A stretch of DNA of 64,000 nucleotides from Microplitis mediator (GCF_029852145.1 NC_079979.1:14747401-14811400), one strand, 5' to 3'; counted from the first letter of the stretch, positions 21,871 to 35,700 are shown. The notes: generated by a model not told the origin, from the sequence alone. Numbers and translations are program-made.

Positions 21871-22770
21871 TGCCTCCAGGCATCATCCATTCATGTAAAG
21901 TTACAACTGGGTACCCGATACCTGAAAAATTACAGCAATTTATTATCACAAGACAAACAAACAGACTTACAATTCAAATTAATAATTAAAATTAATGTTA
22001 ATAGGGACAATTATCGTAATGTTGCTCCTAGTATTAGTTGTATTTACGATTAATATTTACAACATAACCTCCAAGCTCGGAGACTGAGAGCTAGAGGTTG
22101 TTTGTTCCAAGTAAATATAGTCATGTATAATAAACTATTATCTTATTTCTAGACTACGATACCAGGTAATAGAAACTGATGATCAACCTTGAAGATGCTC
22201 AAGTAGGATTCCGGTCAGATTCCATAATAAAAATCCACCAAGTACCAAAATATAATTATGGATAAACTTGGTCGGGCTGAGGTTTTCTTACTTCCGTGGT
22301 CTTGTTAAATATATAAACGTTTTTTTTATTTCACAATTGTACAGCTATCTGTTAATATATATCTCGTCAGTCTGCTGTCTTTGGATACACTGAGATAATT
22401 GTAAGCTGTAAATATATGTATATATATGTAAGTATGTACAAACTTAGTAGTAAAACTCTTCTTGCTTTGCTTTGATGCAGATTTATTTAGATATACTTTA
22501 TACTTAACGCCGAGTAGTTTTCATTCTTAATCTGGTTCTGATGAAATGAACAGCAGGCAGCGACACGCCAGCATAAATACACGGCACTATTACATGGACA
22601 TATTTTTATATATGTGTTTTAAATGGAATATGTACTTTTTTTTACACACTGACACACCACTGTCACTAAATGACAAGTGGGGTTTTGACTTCTGTGGGTT
22701 TAGTCATGTCCTGCCATCTGATGAAATCTTGGGATTTTTATTTTAAATATTTTTAGTTACTGACACTGGG

Positions 22771-22887
22771 TATGAGTCTGAAGTTAGCAGACAATTGACA
22801 ATTTTTGAGTTTTTTTTTCAACAATTTAATTAAAAAAAAAATGCACATGTAGAAAATTTAAAAAACTATAGATGCAATTTTTTAAAA
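22771..22887. mobile_element. MITE-B left half, cut by Helitron-like copy B
   Basis: It starts GAGTCTGAAGTTAGCAGACA and runs through TGCACATGTAGAAAATTTAA and GATGCAATTTTTTAAAA, where the Helitron-like copy begins. The other half of the MITE is not seen immediately beyond the insertion, so it was truncated rather than cleanly split. Confidence 0.6.
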
Positions 22888-23595
22888 CAAGCAACCTGCA
22901 GTCACTACGTGACTGCCCAAATACCACTACTAATTTTTATAAAATACTTGGAAACAAAGGATTTCTTGCCGCAACAAAATTTTAATTTGCATCAAGAAAT
23001 TTTATCCATTATCAATTAAATACAAAAATTGTCTTGGGGCGAGAAAAGATTTTTTTGGTCAAGAAATGATACCTTGCACCAAGTAATTTTTTCTAGTTCT
23101 AAATAAATTTTTGTTTTCAATTCACAATGCAAAAAATTTATTGGGGTAAGTAAAAATTTTCTTTAGGCGAGTAAAGATTTTTTGTGTCAATGAATCCTTT
23201 TTTTTCTATGCACACTTTTTTGGCTTTGAGAAGCTTCCTAAAACCAAAAGGGAGTAGAAAAATCTGTCATTTTGGAATAAGTAACGCGATATAAATAATA
23301 TAGCTATATATTCAGTGACATTCACTCATATTTAGTGACAGAATAATTAAAGTATTAATTTATTTAAAGAAAATAAATACGATCGTCTTATTTCTCGCGT
23401 AATTTAAATGTAATTCGAATGATATAGATAAATCTATTTATCTCAATACTTGGCAATTAAAAAGAGTTTGAACTATGAAAAGGCACAAATTCAAGTCAAG
23501 ACCTATCTAATGACACCAATTTCAATAACATTAACTAATTCTATCATATAGATATGGCGGGAACAAAATTTTCCTTATTCTCTTAATAATATAGA
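22888..23595 (-). mobile_element. Helitron-like repeat, copy B
   Basis: 708 bp, the reverse orientation of copy A. It starts with CAAGCAACCTGCAGTCACTA and ends with TATTCTCTTAATAATATAGA. The hairpin GCAGTCACTACGTGACTGC (an exact 8 bp stem) lies just inside the 3' end on the minus strand. It shares its full length with copies A and C, with scattered substitutions. Confidence 0.7.
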
Positions 23596-23656
23596 TTACT
23601 TTTTGACATATTTTATAAATTTTAAATAAATGAATTAATTAAAATACTGAAATTTA

Positions 23657-23860
23657 ATGAGTGTGAACGTAGCAGACGTTAGACAAATTTAAAATTATTA
23701 ATAAATAGAGTAAATAATTCATAATATAAAATTTAAAGAAAATGCGCATTTAAGAAATTTTGAAATTAATAAGCGCATTTTTTCAAAATATTATTTTTTA
23801 AATTATTGCCTCTATTTATTTATAATTTTAAATTTGTCTGTCTGCTACATTCACACTCGT
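23657..23860. mobile_element. MITE-A copy upstream of UQCRH
   Basis: The left end ATGAGTGTGAACGTAGCAGA is matched by an inverted right end through TCTGCTACATTCACACTCGT. It shows the same interior palindrome as the other MITE-A copies (GCGCATTT, then AATAAGCGCATTTTTT). Followed at 23860-23995 by a further partial repeat ending CAGTTACATTCACACTCAT. Confidence 0.7.
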
Positions 23861-24288
23861 GAAATTTAAGAAAGTGCGCGTACGGATTTTTCATTAATTT
23901 GGATACTTACGCATTTTTAATTATTACTCTACTTACATTTTATTCATTTATTATAAAATTTTTAAATTCTCACCTGTCAGTTACATTCACACTCATTTTT
24001 TTCTTTAAATTTATCGCTTTTAAAAAAGAAAACGCAAATTATTTGACGCCGGGTAATTTCAGTATCATCATTAGGTAGAGAAGATTTAAAATTTTATGTA
24101 AAGCGCCCACTGTATTCTGTATTGCGAAGCTTCAGTACTTTATGACGGAGGACTGGTTATTGGAGACATCTTTAATATTCTGATCTAGACGTGAGGTGAT
24201 TTTCTTCAATTATATTTTTTAATTGTTAATTGTTCATTGTTATAAAAATTTAAAAAAGAAAATAATATTTTATTTTTTTCACAGCAAA

Positions 24289-26042
24289 ATGTCATTCCTA
24301 CAAAATTTTGTTGGTCGTTTTGTGCCAAGAGTTAAAGCTGATGATGAAGATGCCGAATTAGTTGACCCGCAAAAAGTATTGCGTGTAAGTAAATACTTGA
24401 TAAACATTACGTAATTTTTTTTTAAATTAAAATATTTATAAATGCAGAAATTTAGAGAACCGGACGATTCTTAAGTATTTAAAATTTTCAAGACCATTCT
24501 TTTTCGCGGGGGTTGAGAAAAAATTACAGTAGAATAAAAATTACAAGTTACGAGAATTTCGGATCTTTATTGGGTGAAAAAATAATGATAACTTGTCATG
24601 TTTCAAAATTTCATGTAAATAATTAATTTTATATTCAAAATAATTGTCATATTTATTTATAATCAGTGGAGGTCCAATAAATGAATTGAGTTTTAATAAT
24701 TGGTATCGATTCTTCGTCAGTAACTCGATCATTATCGCAATTATTAGTCCGCATGTCATATAAGACCTCGTGTACTTCTAGCAATGGCTTTTTTATTAAT
24801 TTTTTTAAATTATTTACTAAAGCTCTCATATTACAAGGTAGCAAATAATTATCTGATATTAAAAATCCTTTAATAAATTGATGATAATTAATTTAGTCAC
24901 GATTCCGAAGCCAGTAGACATTTTAAAATTTATGGATTTGTTTTTAACAAATCAACTAAAAAAAAAAATTCACATGAAGAAAATTAAAAAAACTACAGGT
25001 GCAATTTTTCAAACTGTTTTTTTTTTTTATAATTTATGGTTTTGATAAAAATTCAAAAATTATTAGACGTCGGCTAATTCAGTATCATGTTTAATCGACG
25101 TCTAACAATTACTGGATTTTTACCAAAACTATTAATTATAAAAAAAAAATTGCACCTGCAGTTCTTTTAATTTTCTGCATGTGCATTTTTTTAGATTTTT
25201 TTTTCTGCAATTGATTAGTTGAAAAAAAATTCAAAAATTTTTAATTGTCCGCTAACTCCAAGATGATACTGAAATTAGCCTACGTCTAATATCGGGTTTT
25301 TTAAATACGACAAATTAAAAAAAAAATATTTCAGAAAATTGCACCTGTAGTTTTTTAAATTTTCTACACGTGCATTTTTTTAGATTTTTTTTTTGTAATT
25401 AATTAGTTGAAAAAAAATTCAAAAATTGCTTATTGTATTTTGGTAAAAATCATGTGATGACAATCCAAAAGTTAAGAGTCAGGGCCAGTTTTTCAAACCG
25501 GGTTTATTATCATCCAGGTTTAAATGTCTACTAGTATATCTATACATAAATAATATATAAATTAAAAATAAACCCGGTTTAAAAAACTGGCCCTAAGTTA
25601 CTGTTATAAATAAAGATACTTTTTAAATACGCTTCACTTAATATATGGAGATTACAAACGCGACATTCGTATTACCAGTTTTGTTGTTTCTTTAAAATTA
25701 CCAATAGTTATTTTGTATCTCCGGACTTATTAAGACAAATAGAACTGAATGTCCCGAAATTGGGCTTAAGGAATAGCCGAATAGTCGTCTAGTCTATATA
25801 CCCACTACGAAAAAGCTATTTATTAAAAAATAGCCCATGGATAAGGTTTCTTGATGCAGTCAACGATTACTCTGGTGAAATAGAATTCTTTGGAGGTAGA
25901 TTGGAGGAATTCAAAAAGTCAATATATGATTTATTTAAATATTAATTAAAACTAAACTTTTTATCTTTGTAAGCATATATCTTGCGTATTAAATAATCTA
26001 ATCAAAATTTTATATCATACTGTAAATTGCAGAAATGCGTTA

Positions 26043-26073
<31 letters not shown>

Positions 26074-26436
26074 AACCAAGAAACCAACCTCGTGTCCATG
26101 TCGGAGTCCGGTAACTTAACTGAAAAAATCTTGAGTATCCTGAATAAAAATCCGTCGTTTAAAAATATTGTGACAGTAAATTATTAACTGTCATTTTTAA
26201 TTTCTCAGTTATGAATTTAAATATTAAATTTTTAAATTGAATATCTGTTTTATTTTGTGTAGGAGAAGTGTTCAGAACAACCCAAATGCGTGAAGTTTCA
26301 AGAAAGATTGACAACATGCACCGATCGGGTCAATTCTCGAAAAAAGACTGAAGAAACTTGTCTCGAAGAATTGATTGACTACGTGAGCTGTGTCGATCAC
26401 TGTGTATCTCACGATCTCTTCAGTAAGCTTAAGTAA
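24289..26436 (+). CDS. UQCRH: Cytochrome b-c1 complex hinge protein (complex III subunit 6)
   Basis: Small acidic subunit of mitochondrial complex III on the intermembrane-space side, where it contacts cytochrome c1 and assists docking of cytochrome c. Two exons, 24289-24384 and 26263-26436, phase 0, 89 residues. Exon 1 reads MSFLQNFVGRFVPRVKADDED then ELVDPQKVLR. Exon 2 carries the hinge core with the conserved cysteine pattern, KCVKFQERLTTCTDRV, ETCLEELIDYVSCVDHC and ends HDLFSKLK. The ELVDP and HxLFxxLK ends match the family. The long Glu run of vertebrate proteins is absent; only a short acidic stretch (DDEDAE) remains, and the N-terminus is basic and hydrophobic. The single intron (about 1.9 kb) is filled with MITE-B copies. 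The 3' end faces ANKFY1. Confidence 0.94.
24901..25445. mobile_element. Cluster of about three MITE-B units in the UQCRH intron
   Basis: Consecutive units share TGCACCTGTAGTTTTTTAAA, ATTTTCTACATGTGCATTTT and the end phrase GATACTGAAATTAGC. The boundaries near 25088 and 25270 carry the inverted end sequences (TTCAGTATCAT, then GATGATACTGAAATTAG). This looks like repeated insertion, or tandem growth, of one family. Confidence 0.65.
25481..25594. mobile_element. 114 bp palindromic MITE in the UQCRH intron
   Basis: The ends AGGGCCAGTTTTTCAAACCG and AGGGCCAGTTTTTTAAACCG (reverse complement of the right end) are nearly identical over at least 26 bp, with an AT-rich loop between. No coding potential. 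Confidence 0.75.
26042..26073. repeat. (AAAT)n microsatellite
   Basis: About eight tandem AAAT units in the UQCRH intron. Confidence 0.9.
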
Positions 26437-26786
26437 TTACAGTAATAATGATGAATTATTATTATTAACATGATGATATTGAAATAATAAAAATATTAGC
26501 TCTATTTGCCCTCGTTGTATATAAAAACTTCATGATAGAAATAAATAATTAATCGAATCAATGCTTAAACTAAGATTCATTTAACAATTGTATTTAAAAC
26601 ATTTATGTTATAATTACATTTAAAATTTATTTATAAAGATACATAATGGAATTATAATTATTATTTTTTTTATTCGTTTCAATACGATAGCAGCATAATT
26701 GCCAGTCTTTAATTTTTATCTATACAAAAAAAAAATACTAATTTATTTATTTATTAATATTATTTATATTTTATATTTTAATATTT

Positions 26787-29700
26787 TTATTCTGCTCCTA
26801 TTTGCAATACATCAAAGCAGACTCCACAAACACGTACGGGTTTATTTAATCCAAATTTAACTATTGGCACGTCCTGACCAGAACATTTACTGCATAATAT
26901 TCTTCCACAATGACGGCTGTAATTATTAATGATAATTATTAGTATTAGTGATAGTAAAAAAATTAAAATTAAATAATTTTACCAGTGATGCTTCCTCATA
27001 GTCAAAGAAAATTTAGTCCCACACTCTAGACAAATATCTTTGTCGGCCCAAGGAGCCTCTTGAGTCAACGAATCAAGTAGTCGATAGAGCAATTGCTTGG
27101 TAGCGACTTGGTAATTAAATATTGTAACGCCGTCTTTATTCATTGAGCCGAGACATGCACCAGCTTTGACAAGAGTCCTGCATAGATTTCCATTTCCTTT
27201 CATGTAGGCTATCAGCAGCGGTGTGTTGCCATCAGCATCTAGAGTTCATTCATTTTCATATTAAATTTATCACTATATCGCGTTACTGATGCCAAAAGGA
27301 CAGATTTTTATTCGCCCTTTTGATTGATTCCGCGCGTTTTTATCCCTCGACAAAATATCCTACGGACAAAATATCTCCGGACATAAGATCCCCGACAAAA
27401 TATCCTATCAGAAAAATTTCTCTTTTTTATTTAAATGTTTTATTTGTACTATTCACAACTAATTTGGGTGCTTGTTTTTCAGGAAAATTGTGGGAATTTA
27501 TAAATAAAAAATAACTGCCTATTTAGAGTGCTAGTTTTTCAGGAAAATTGTGAAAATTACATCGAAATATATTTTGTCGGGGATATTATGTCCGGAGATG
27601 TTTTGTCGGGGGATATTTTGTCCGTAGGATATTTTGTCGGGGGATGAAAACGCGCATTACCTTTTTGGTTTTAGGGATTTTCCTAAAGCCAAAAAGGCGT
27701 ATGATTTTTTTTTGCCAATCGTTTGGTAGACTTATTTTTGTGCTAAAAATTGAAAAAAAAAATTGAAAGCCTAGAGTGCGCGTGATTTAAATTTATGACC
27801 TTTTGGCTTTCAAAAAATTTTTTTGAATTTTGAGCTCCAAAATAAGCCTCCAAAACAATGAGTAAAAAAAAAATTATACGTCCTTTTGGCTCTAGGAAAA
27901 TCCCTAAAGCCAAAAGGGCGTATAATTTTTTTTCATTGCCAATCGTTTTGTAGACTTATTTTATAGTTAAAAACTAAAATAAAATTTTGAAAGCCAAATG
28001 GGCTGCAGCCTAAATTATACGCCCTGTTGGCTTTCAAATTTTTTTTTTTAATTTTCAACTATAAAATAAGTCTACAATATGATTAGCAATTAAAAAAAAA
28101 ATTATACGCTCTTTTGGTTTTAAACTTGGTGACTAAAGCCAAAAGGACGTATAAAAAAATGTCCTTTTGGAATTAGTAACGCGATATTTATTTATTATTT
28201 ATATTTCATTGTATAAATAAACTAATTACCTGCATTGTTAATTGGATATTGCGCCATACATTCGAGGAAAAGTTCGCAAATAGTCGCGGCATTATCACGA
28301 CCGCATCTCGCGAGCTCATGCAGAGGATTTCTGCCTTTAAGATTAACCGTCTCTGCGTCGAGAGTGCACTCGGTCAGTAGAGTTCTCACTACGGAGACGT
28401 GTCCTTCACGTACGGCAACATGAAGAGCGTTGTCACCGTCAGTATTTACCGCGTCGAAGTTTATGCTGTTTTGCAGCAGCGCTGATACGACCGCGGCGTG
28501 ACCAGCTTTGGCAGCAGCGTGCAGAGCAGTATTTCTGTGGGCATCAGTGTCATTTATTTTGGCTCCAGCGAGAATTAAACTGCGCACGAGCATTTCGTTG
28601 CCTGAAGCTACGGCCAGGTGCAGCGGGGGCGTTTGGGTGACGTCTTGGACGCGTGAGTTAACGTCAACCTGGATGGATAATAAGAAAAGTATGCTCTCCA
28701 TGTCGCCTTTCTGAATCGCCATGTGAAGAAAATTTCTTCCTTTGTTGTCAAACTGCTCAGCAGCACTCGGGAGTTTCTCGAGAATCGCTTGAGCTGCTTT
28801 ATTATTACGGACAGTCAGGGCGGTTGCAAATGGACTCAGTCCTTTTTTGTCCCTCAATGAAAGATCCAGGCTCGGATGACACAACAGCAGAGAAATTATT
28901 TCTGCATGTTGATTTTGAATAGCGATATGTATTGGAGTTTTTCCTTCAGCGTCGCGAGCATTCACGTTGGCTCCATGCTCGACGAGGGTCTGTACCACTT
29001 GTTCTAGTCCCCACTGACAGCAGAGATGCAGCGGAGTGCAATTGTCTCGCGCTTCGTCCCCTCCCTCGCCATTGGGACCTGGCTTTCTAGTGGCATTTAA
29101 ATCACAGCCGCTGCGTATTAAAAACTGCGCTATTTCTTCTTTATTGTCATCGATAGCGCGATGAAGAAGAGTCTGAAGGCAGCCATCGGGTCCTGGTCCC
29201 CAGCAGTCAGTATCTGCGCCATGGGTAACTAAAATTGACGCCGTGTCTTCTTGGTCTGAGTCCAAAGCGTCCCAGAGTGGACACCCCACGGACGTGTTGA
29301 CTCCACGGCGACACAGAGCTTCGACGACTTCACCCAAGCGACAGTGGACACTCAGCTGCAGAGGTGTCTCATCATCGGATGTCTTAGCGCTCATGTCTGC
29401 TCCATTTTCCAATAAAAATATTGCCGTTGCTGAGTCTTCTTTGAGAATCGCTTGATGCAGCAACGTCAAGCCTTTATCATTTTTTTCATTAATATTCGCG
29501 CCGGCATTTATTAAAGCCGCAACAATTTCCCGTCCTTTTTTAAGTGGGGCCTTGATTGCTAAACTTAATGGAGTCTCTCCGTCTCTGTCTTTGCAATCCA
29601 ACTGATCTTTTTTATTTTTTGAAAACTCAAGCAGCATCTGTACGACTGGATAATGTAAATTTGTTACGGCTAAATGCAGCGGTACTTGTTCAGTTGTCTT

Positions 29701-32700
29701 AGTAATTGCGGTTGTACAAAATCCCGAGTCATCTTTCTCAAGTAATAATTTAGTCAAATCTGCTAGTCCAGCTTTGCACGCTTCATGCAGTACAGTTAAT
29801 CCATCAGCATTTAATTTCTTTGATAAATTATCATCTTTGGAATGTTTGAGTAAAAATAAAGCTGCTTCTTCTTTGCCCTCTTGAGCTAAAATATGTAGTA
29901 AAGTATCCCGCGTACTGTAAATTAAATTTGATTTTGCCCCACGTGACAGTAATTTTTCAGCAAAACTCTTGTGATAGGGATCAGCTCTCAAAGCAAAAGC
30001 CAACGGCGAATGTCCATCTTTAGTTGTCACGTCAAGATCAATATTTTTCGAATCTAAAAGTAATTCAAAAAGTGGCTCGTGTTTCTCCCAAATACTCCAG
30101 TGCAAAGCCGTCCAGCCGCGATGGTCTTGCAAATTTTCATCGATGCCCGCCTGAAGAAGTTTCGCTGCGATAGCTATCATGTCTGGTGCATTGTGTCTGG
30201 ACACTAAGTGAAGGACAGTACATCCTTCAAACTGTTTCAGAGTTTCGTCAACGTTGTCTTTGTTGTTGATGTTTAATCTCAGCGGATCGCAAAGTCTCTG
30301 ACAAGCGCCGCTGTTCTCCAGTTGCTCGATTATAAACTCAGCAGCGTATGAGTCGCCTTTGTAAATAGCTGACTGGAGCAACGTCAAACCAGTGGAATCT
30401 TTGGCGCTTAAATCTGCTTGATGTTCCACCAGAGTACGGGCCAGCGAAGGTTGGCGGGATTTTAAAGCGACTTCTAGAGCACGTCGGCCTTTGTGATCTA
30501 CTGCATTCACTGCAGTTGCGAGCTGTAAATAATAATAATAATTATTTATATTTTTAAAAGAATAAGGATATTTTTACACGCCCTTTTGGCTTTAGTTACT
30601 AAGTTTAAAACCAAAGGGGGGTATAATTTTTTTTTAATTGCCAATCATATTGTAGACTTATTTAACAGTTGAAAATTGAAACAAAAATTTTTGAAAGCCA
30701 AAAGGGCGTATAATTTAGGCTACATGCCCATTTGGTTTTCAAAATTTTTTTTTACACGGAAAAAACAGAATATTAAAAATTAATAAATAATAGTAAAAAG
30801 TGGAATCTGTTATCAATAATTAGTACTATTATGTACTTAATGCAAAGTAGTTTACTAATTTTTGTAGATTCCTAAAAACTACTATCAATTATTTTAAAAA
30901 GTAAGTAAATATTATTACTTTTAGGTATATAAATACGTGATTTATTAGTGAAAATTAATTAATTTATGGCATACATCTATTGAAAAGTAATGATTGGTCA
31001 AATTAAGAATTGCTATGAAAAATTGCAAAAGTTACAAACTTTTATTTTATAAATTCAATATCACTGATCAATTATTAGCTTAAAATATCATTTATTCATC
31101 ATTATAAATTGAATTACAATATACATGAATCGAATAAGTGGTAAATAATAAAATGAAAAATTAGTATACTAGATACTGATTTTTTGCTCATAAAAATACC
31201 GAAAACTTTTAACTCTTATTTTATGAATTCTATCCCATTGACTAATAATTAATATAAAATGTTATTTATTCGATATTATAAATTAATTTATTATTTACAT
31301 ATATCGAAAAAGTGGTAAATAATAAAATGAAAAATTAGTATACTAGATCTTTATATATTAATATGTACGTTTACTAATTTTTTAAATTTTTCTATGTTTA
31401 TTTGAATAGTAATAACTGTAGATACCAATTTATCGATTCTTTTTCATATTAATTTTAATATACGAAATTACAAATTTTGCTCTTCTATGTGTATGATATT
31501 TTAATATAAATAATAGCCATTTTGTAATATATATAATGATCCTGGTTTGATATTAGTATCGAATATACTAATTTTAAGTCAAAAATAAACTACAAACTAT
31601 TACAATTTTGAGCATCATTTTTTCCGTGTAATTTTTAACTACAAAATAAGTCTACAAAACGATTGGCAGTGAAAAAAAAACCTTATGCCTTTGGCTCTAG
31701 GAAAATCCCTAAAACCAAAAGGGCGAATAAAAATGTAAGTCCTTTAGGAATTGGTAACGCGATATAATTGTGAGACGTAGTGACTGTAGGTTGCTCGGTA
31801 TTATTTTATTTATAGCAGTAGAGTGTAATTAATTAATTGTTTATCATACATTTATGGCATGCGATAATGAACTCAACTGATGAATAAAAATAAACTATTT
31901 ATATTCTATATGCAGCAGACCCTTGAGCCACCGGATAGAAAGGGATAGAAAGACCCTCATACGAGAATTAAATTTTTTATTTTTAACGTCCGTGCATCCG
32001 TGGTCATCTGCGTGCGGAAGTTCTTATCCGTCATCAACTTGTTGCTAATGTAGTGTAATGTTAACTAATGATAATGATAATGATAATAAATAAAAATAGA
32101 AATAAATATGTTGTTTTATCACAATTTAATTGAATGCAGCCAGAAGACGGAGCAGGTTCTACGCAACCTAAAGAATGAAAAAAAATGAACGGAAACTTGG
32201 ACTACACGCAAGGAAATACTGAGGGGTCTCATAAAAGAAATCTGTTCCTACTTAAAGTAAATAGAGAAGAGAGGATCAGATTTTGTGTGATCGAGGAAAC
32301 AAAAATTAATACGCAGTAGAATTTATGAAGTTAAAAACACAAAAATTATACCATAGTGAAGTCATATTTTCTCGAGAGAAAATTTATAAAACAATTTATC
32401 CTCATTTTCTTGGACTGTGTTATCTTGGCTGCAAGGTCTATCGAGATGGATCACCTGAATTGATTAATAAACAATTCTAGTAACTAAAACGATCATGAGT
32501 CCGGAGCATCGTCATCGACTTCGACATATAAAATTATCGACTTGCTCGTCAACGAGAGTAGATCCTTATGTCTATTCAATCTTTTATCTAATTCAAAATA
32601 CGAATGTTTACGTACCTGAAGATCCGAATGTTTTTTGCGAAACGAAAATAAAAAAACGAAATGAAAAGTAAAAAATCTACTGGATCTAGATTTCTAAAAT

Positions 32701-35700
32701 ATTTCGCACAGATGCTTGTATGTCAACCGAAAATCGCAGGCACCCCCAATTATTCCTCATGTTACTTCGGGCAGTGGAATTACGTGAATTTTTTTCATTT
32801 TCGTTGCGCGAAAAACGTTCCGATCTTCAGGTACATGAATGTTTCAGTTCTAAATTAAAGAAAAATACAAATAATAGGACGTATATTTTTATACGCCCTT
32901 TGGCTTTAAAAAACCCCCTAACGTCAAAAGGGCGTATTTTTATTTTTTCATTGCCAATAGTTTTAAGGTTTTATTTTAAAGCTAAAAATTGAAAGCCAAA
33001 AAGACCTTTTACTTGAATTAGACGGTGACTCCTCTCTATATCTCAACTAAAAACATCAGTCAAAATATATCAAATGAAGTATCTGTCACATAACATCTCA
33101 TATATATAATATCGTTTATATTGAGAAATTTTAATTTGACATTTTTTTGTCTGAGACGTAATTTCTGAGATAAAATGGGGGGGGGGGGAATTATATGCCC
33201 TTTCAGCCTTCAAAATTTTTTTTCCAATTTTTAGCTTTAAAACAAGTCCCCAAAACATTGGTAACAAAGAAAAAGGTGTCCTTTTGGAATAAAAAACGCG
33301 ATGTTCATTAATGATTATCTATTAAAAAAATCATTACTTGTTAATTACTCATTTTAATCTCTTTTTTAAAACTACTACACAATATGTAATAATTGAGAAC
33401 AAGATTTTTGCCTTATTTTTGAAATGGATCGTGTCAAATTTTTGATATTACGGCGAAAATATTGGTCTTATAAAAAAAGTTTTCAGACAAAAGTTGTAGG
33501 AAATTTAATTTTCTAAAAAAAATGTCTCTTATGATTTTTTTATACGACCAATATTTTGGCAGTAATTTGAAAATTAAGATTCATAATGAATGATTGAAAA
33601 TTTGGTTAATTATGAAAACTAATTTTGAAATTACAGCTTTCTTATTAGTCCTAAGAAAAAATTATAAGAGACATTTTTTTTCAAAATTAAATTTCCTACA
33701 ACTTTTGTTTCAAAACTTTTTTAATAAGACCAATATTTTTCCCGTAATATAAAAAATTTGACACCATTTATTATTAAATGTTTTTTTTTTAATTAACGCT
33801 AAAATCCTGGCCCTAGTAATAATTTAATATACATTTATAAAAATAATATCAGCTACAATATAACGTAATATATGAGACAAAAATATACGCGATAACGGAA
33901 ATGTGTTTTTTGTTTCAAGTCACTTTTAGTGAGTGTATAAGGACGGAGATGATAGTTTTTAAAAACTCAAGGAGAGTAATAAATAATAACGATGTTTAAT
34001 AAAATAAATCAAGGACAGGGAAAGTTGTTTTACTAATGGGATGAAGATTTCCTACTATACATCAGTCTGGTTTGTGTTGAGTGTTACAGTCGCGCGCAAC
34101 GATCAACGATCCAATGGGTGTTGGGTGTGCACATCTTACACACACTCGACTTGCTATGAATCGGTTTGATAACAAAGTGGGGATATGACGTGGCACGGGG
34201 TATTCATCACCCTACCAGTAGAATAACTTTGCTGAGCTACAGCTACACTTGTGTAAGTTGTTCAGTAACAAAGTAACTACTGCACTGGTATCTATACTTA
34301 ACTTGCGATTTTAATAAGCAATCACGCGTATCGTGACCACTAATAAAATGTTTGTTTCTATTTAATATCATCATGATTAATAAAAAATAAAAATTTACTT
34401 TGTCTGTCATTCGTAAAAACCAACATCACGTCATTTATTTTATTATTATTGACTGGTTTTCTCGTTGTTTCAAATCACTTGTAGTTGTCACGCGGATCGA
34501 CAGTGTCCTCGTGGTATTAATCGATGTGACAATCGATTGATAACAGGTGTATGTATTAATAGGAGTAATAAAAAAAAACTCTTTTTTTTTAAGTAGAAGT
34601 AATTAATGATGCGTTTGAATTCTTGATAAAAATTAAAGTAAAATTTTAGTAAATAAGATAATAAAAAATATATAATGGAATTGAGATTATGATTTTTTTA
34701 AATACGAGTTGTTTGTAAAAATTATTTTGACGTAAGAATATGAAATTTTACGAGAGAAGGCAGTTATGGATTCTTGTGATGATTGCATGTAAGACTGGTT
34801 ATTATTTTATTTTATTATTTACTTTCTAGTAAATTATTGTTGAGTTTAAAATTTTTTTTAACGCTTTCTTTGTTTACTTTTTTTTTTATTTAAATTGACA
34901 GGTATAGCAGAAACAACAGAAGAAGGTATTTCTTGTTATAAATGTACAGTAGCACCTTTGAGAGGAGCTCCGGAAGCGTCTAGTCAAATATGCAGTCAAT
35001 TCAAAGAGAATCATCACTTTCAAGTCTACTGCCCAAAGTCTACGATGTGCATGAAACGTACGATTTATCACAAACTAGTCAACGGATGTGAGTTTTTTTT
35101 TCCTTTAATTAATCATAGAGATTTTTTTTACTCTCCAATGTTACATATTTATCAGCTTAGTAATTTATCACGCCTTGAACTAATATATTTTAATTGTGAG
35201 TCATTGGAATTTTCAGCGATAATAAATACAAGTGTGGAGCGAGATTGTGCGTCGCAGCTTGATATATTTCAAGCTTACGATTACAATAAAAGACAATGGA
35301 GTCAGCAGGAAGAAATAGTCCTGACAGCGTATCCAGAGGGTTGTTTCACTGGTGAAGATCGCGGCTCACCTGGTGGACCACCCGAGTATTGCTTTTGCAA
35401 ATATAATTTATGCAATGACAGCAACGTCAATCGGCAAATTTATACACTCATTATTATACCGTTTTTAATATTAATAATTACCGGTTCTGTGGCAATATGA
35501 CATGACATTATCATTTATAGATAAATAATAAAATAATGTAAATAAAATTAATTAGTGCTGTGAGATCAAAAGATAAATGTACTTGATATTTTTAATGTGC
35601 AATTTAAATAAAATAATTACCTCGGCGTTGTGTTCAACTAGATACAAAAAAACCACATCCTCTCTTTCTAATCTGACGGCTGAATGTAATGGAAATTCGC

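Larger units (their letters stand above)
21871..24288. promoter_or_regulatory. Divergent intergenic region between SETD1 and UQCRH
   Basis: SETD1 runs left and UQCRH right from this 2.4 kb gap. The SETD1 5' UTR probably has a splice acceptor at about 21922 (reverse strand ...TTTTTCAG). UQCRH probably has a 5' UTR intron starting near 24190 (GTGAGGTGATTT is donor-like) and ending at the CACAG just before 24285. Most of the middle, 22771-23860, is a truncated MITE-B, Helitron-like copy B and a MITE-A copy, so the promoters are likely confined to the flanks. Confidence 0.45.

Noticed and set aside
21643..22053. Plus-strand ORFs rich in Met/Asp opposite the SETD1 start
   Set aside because: They are the complement of the CAT/CAC histidine codons and have no family resemblance.
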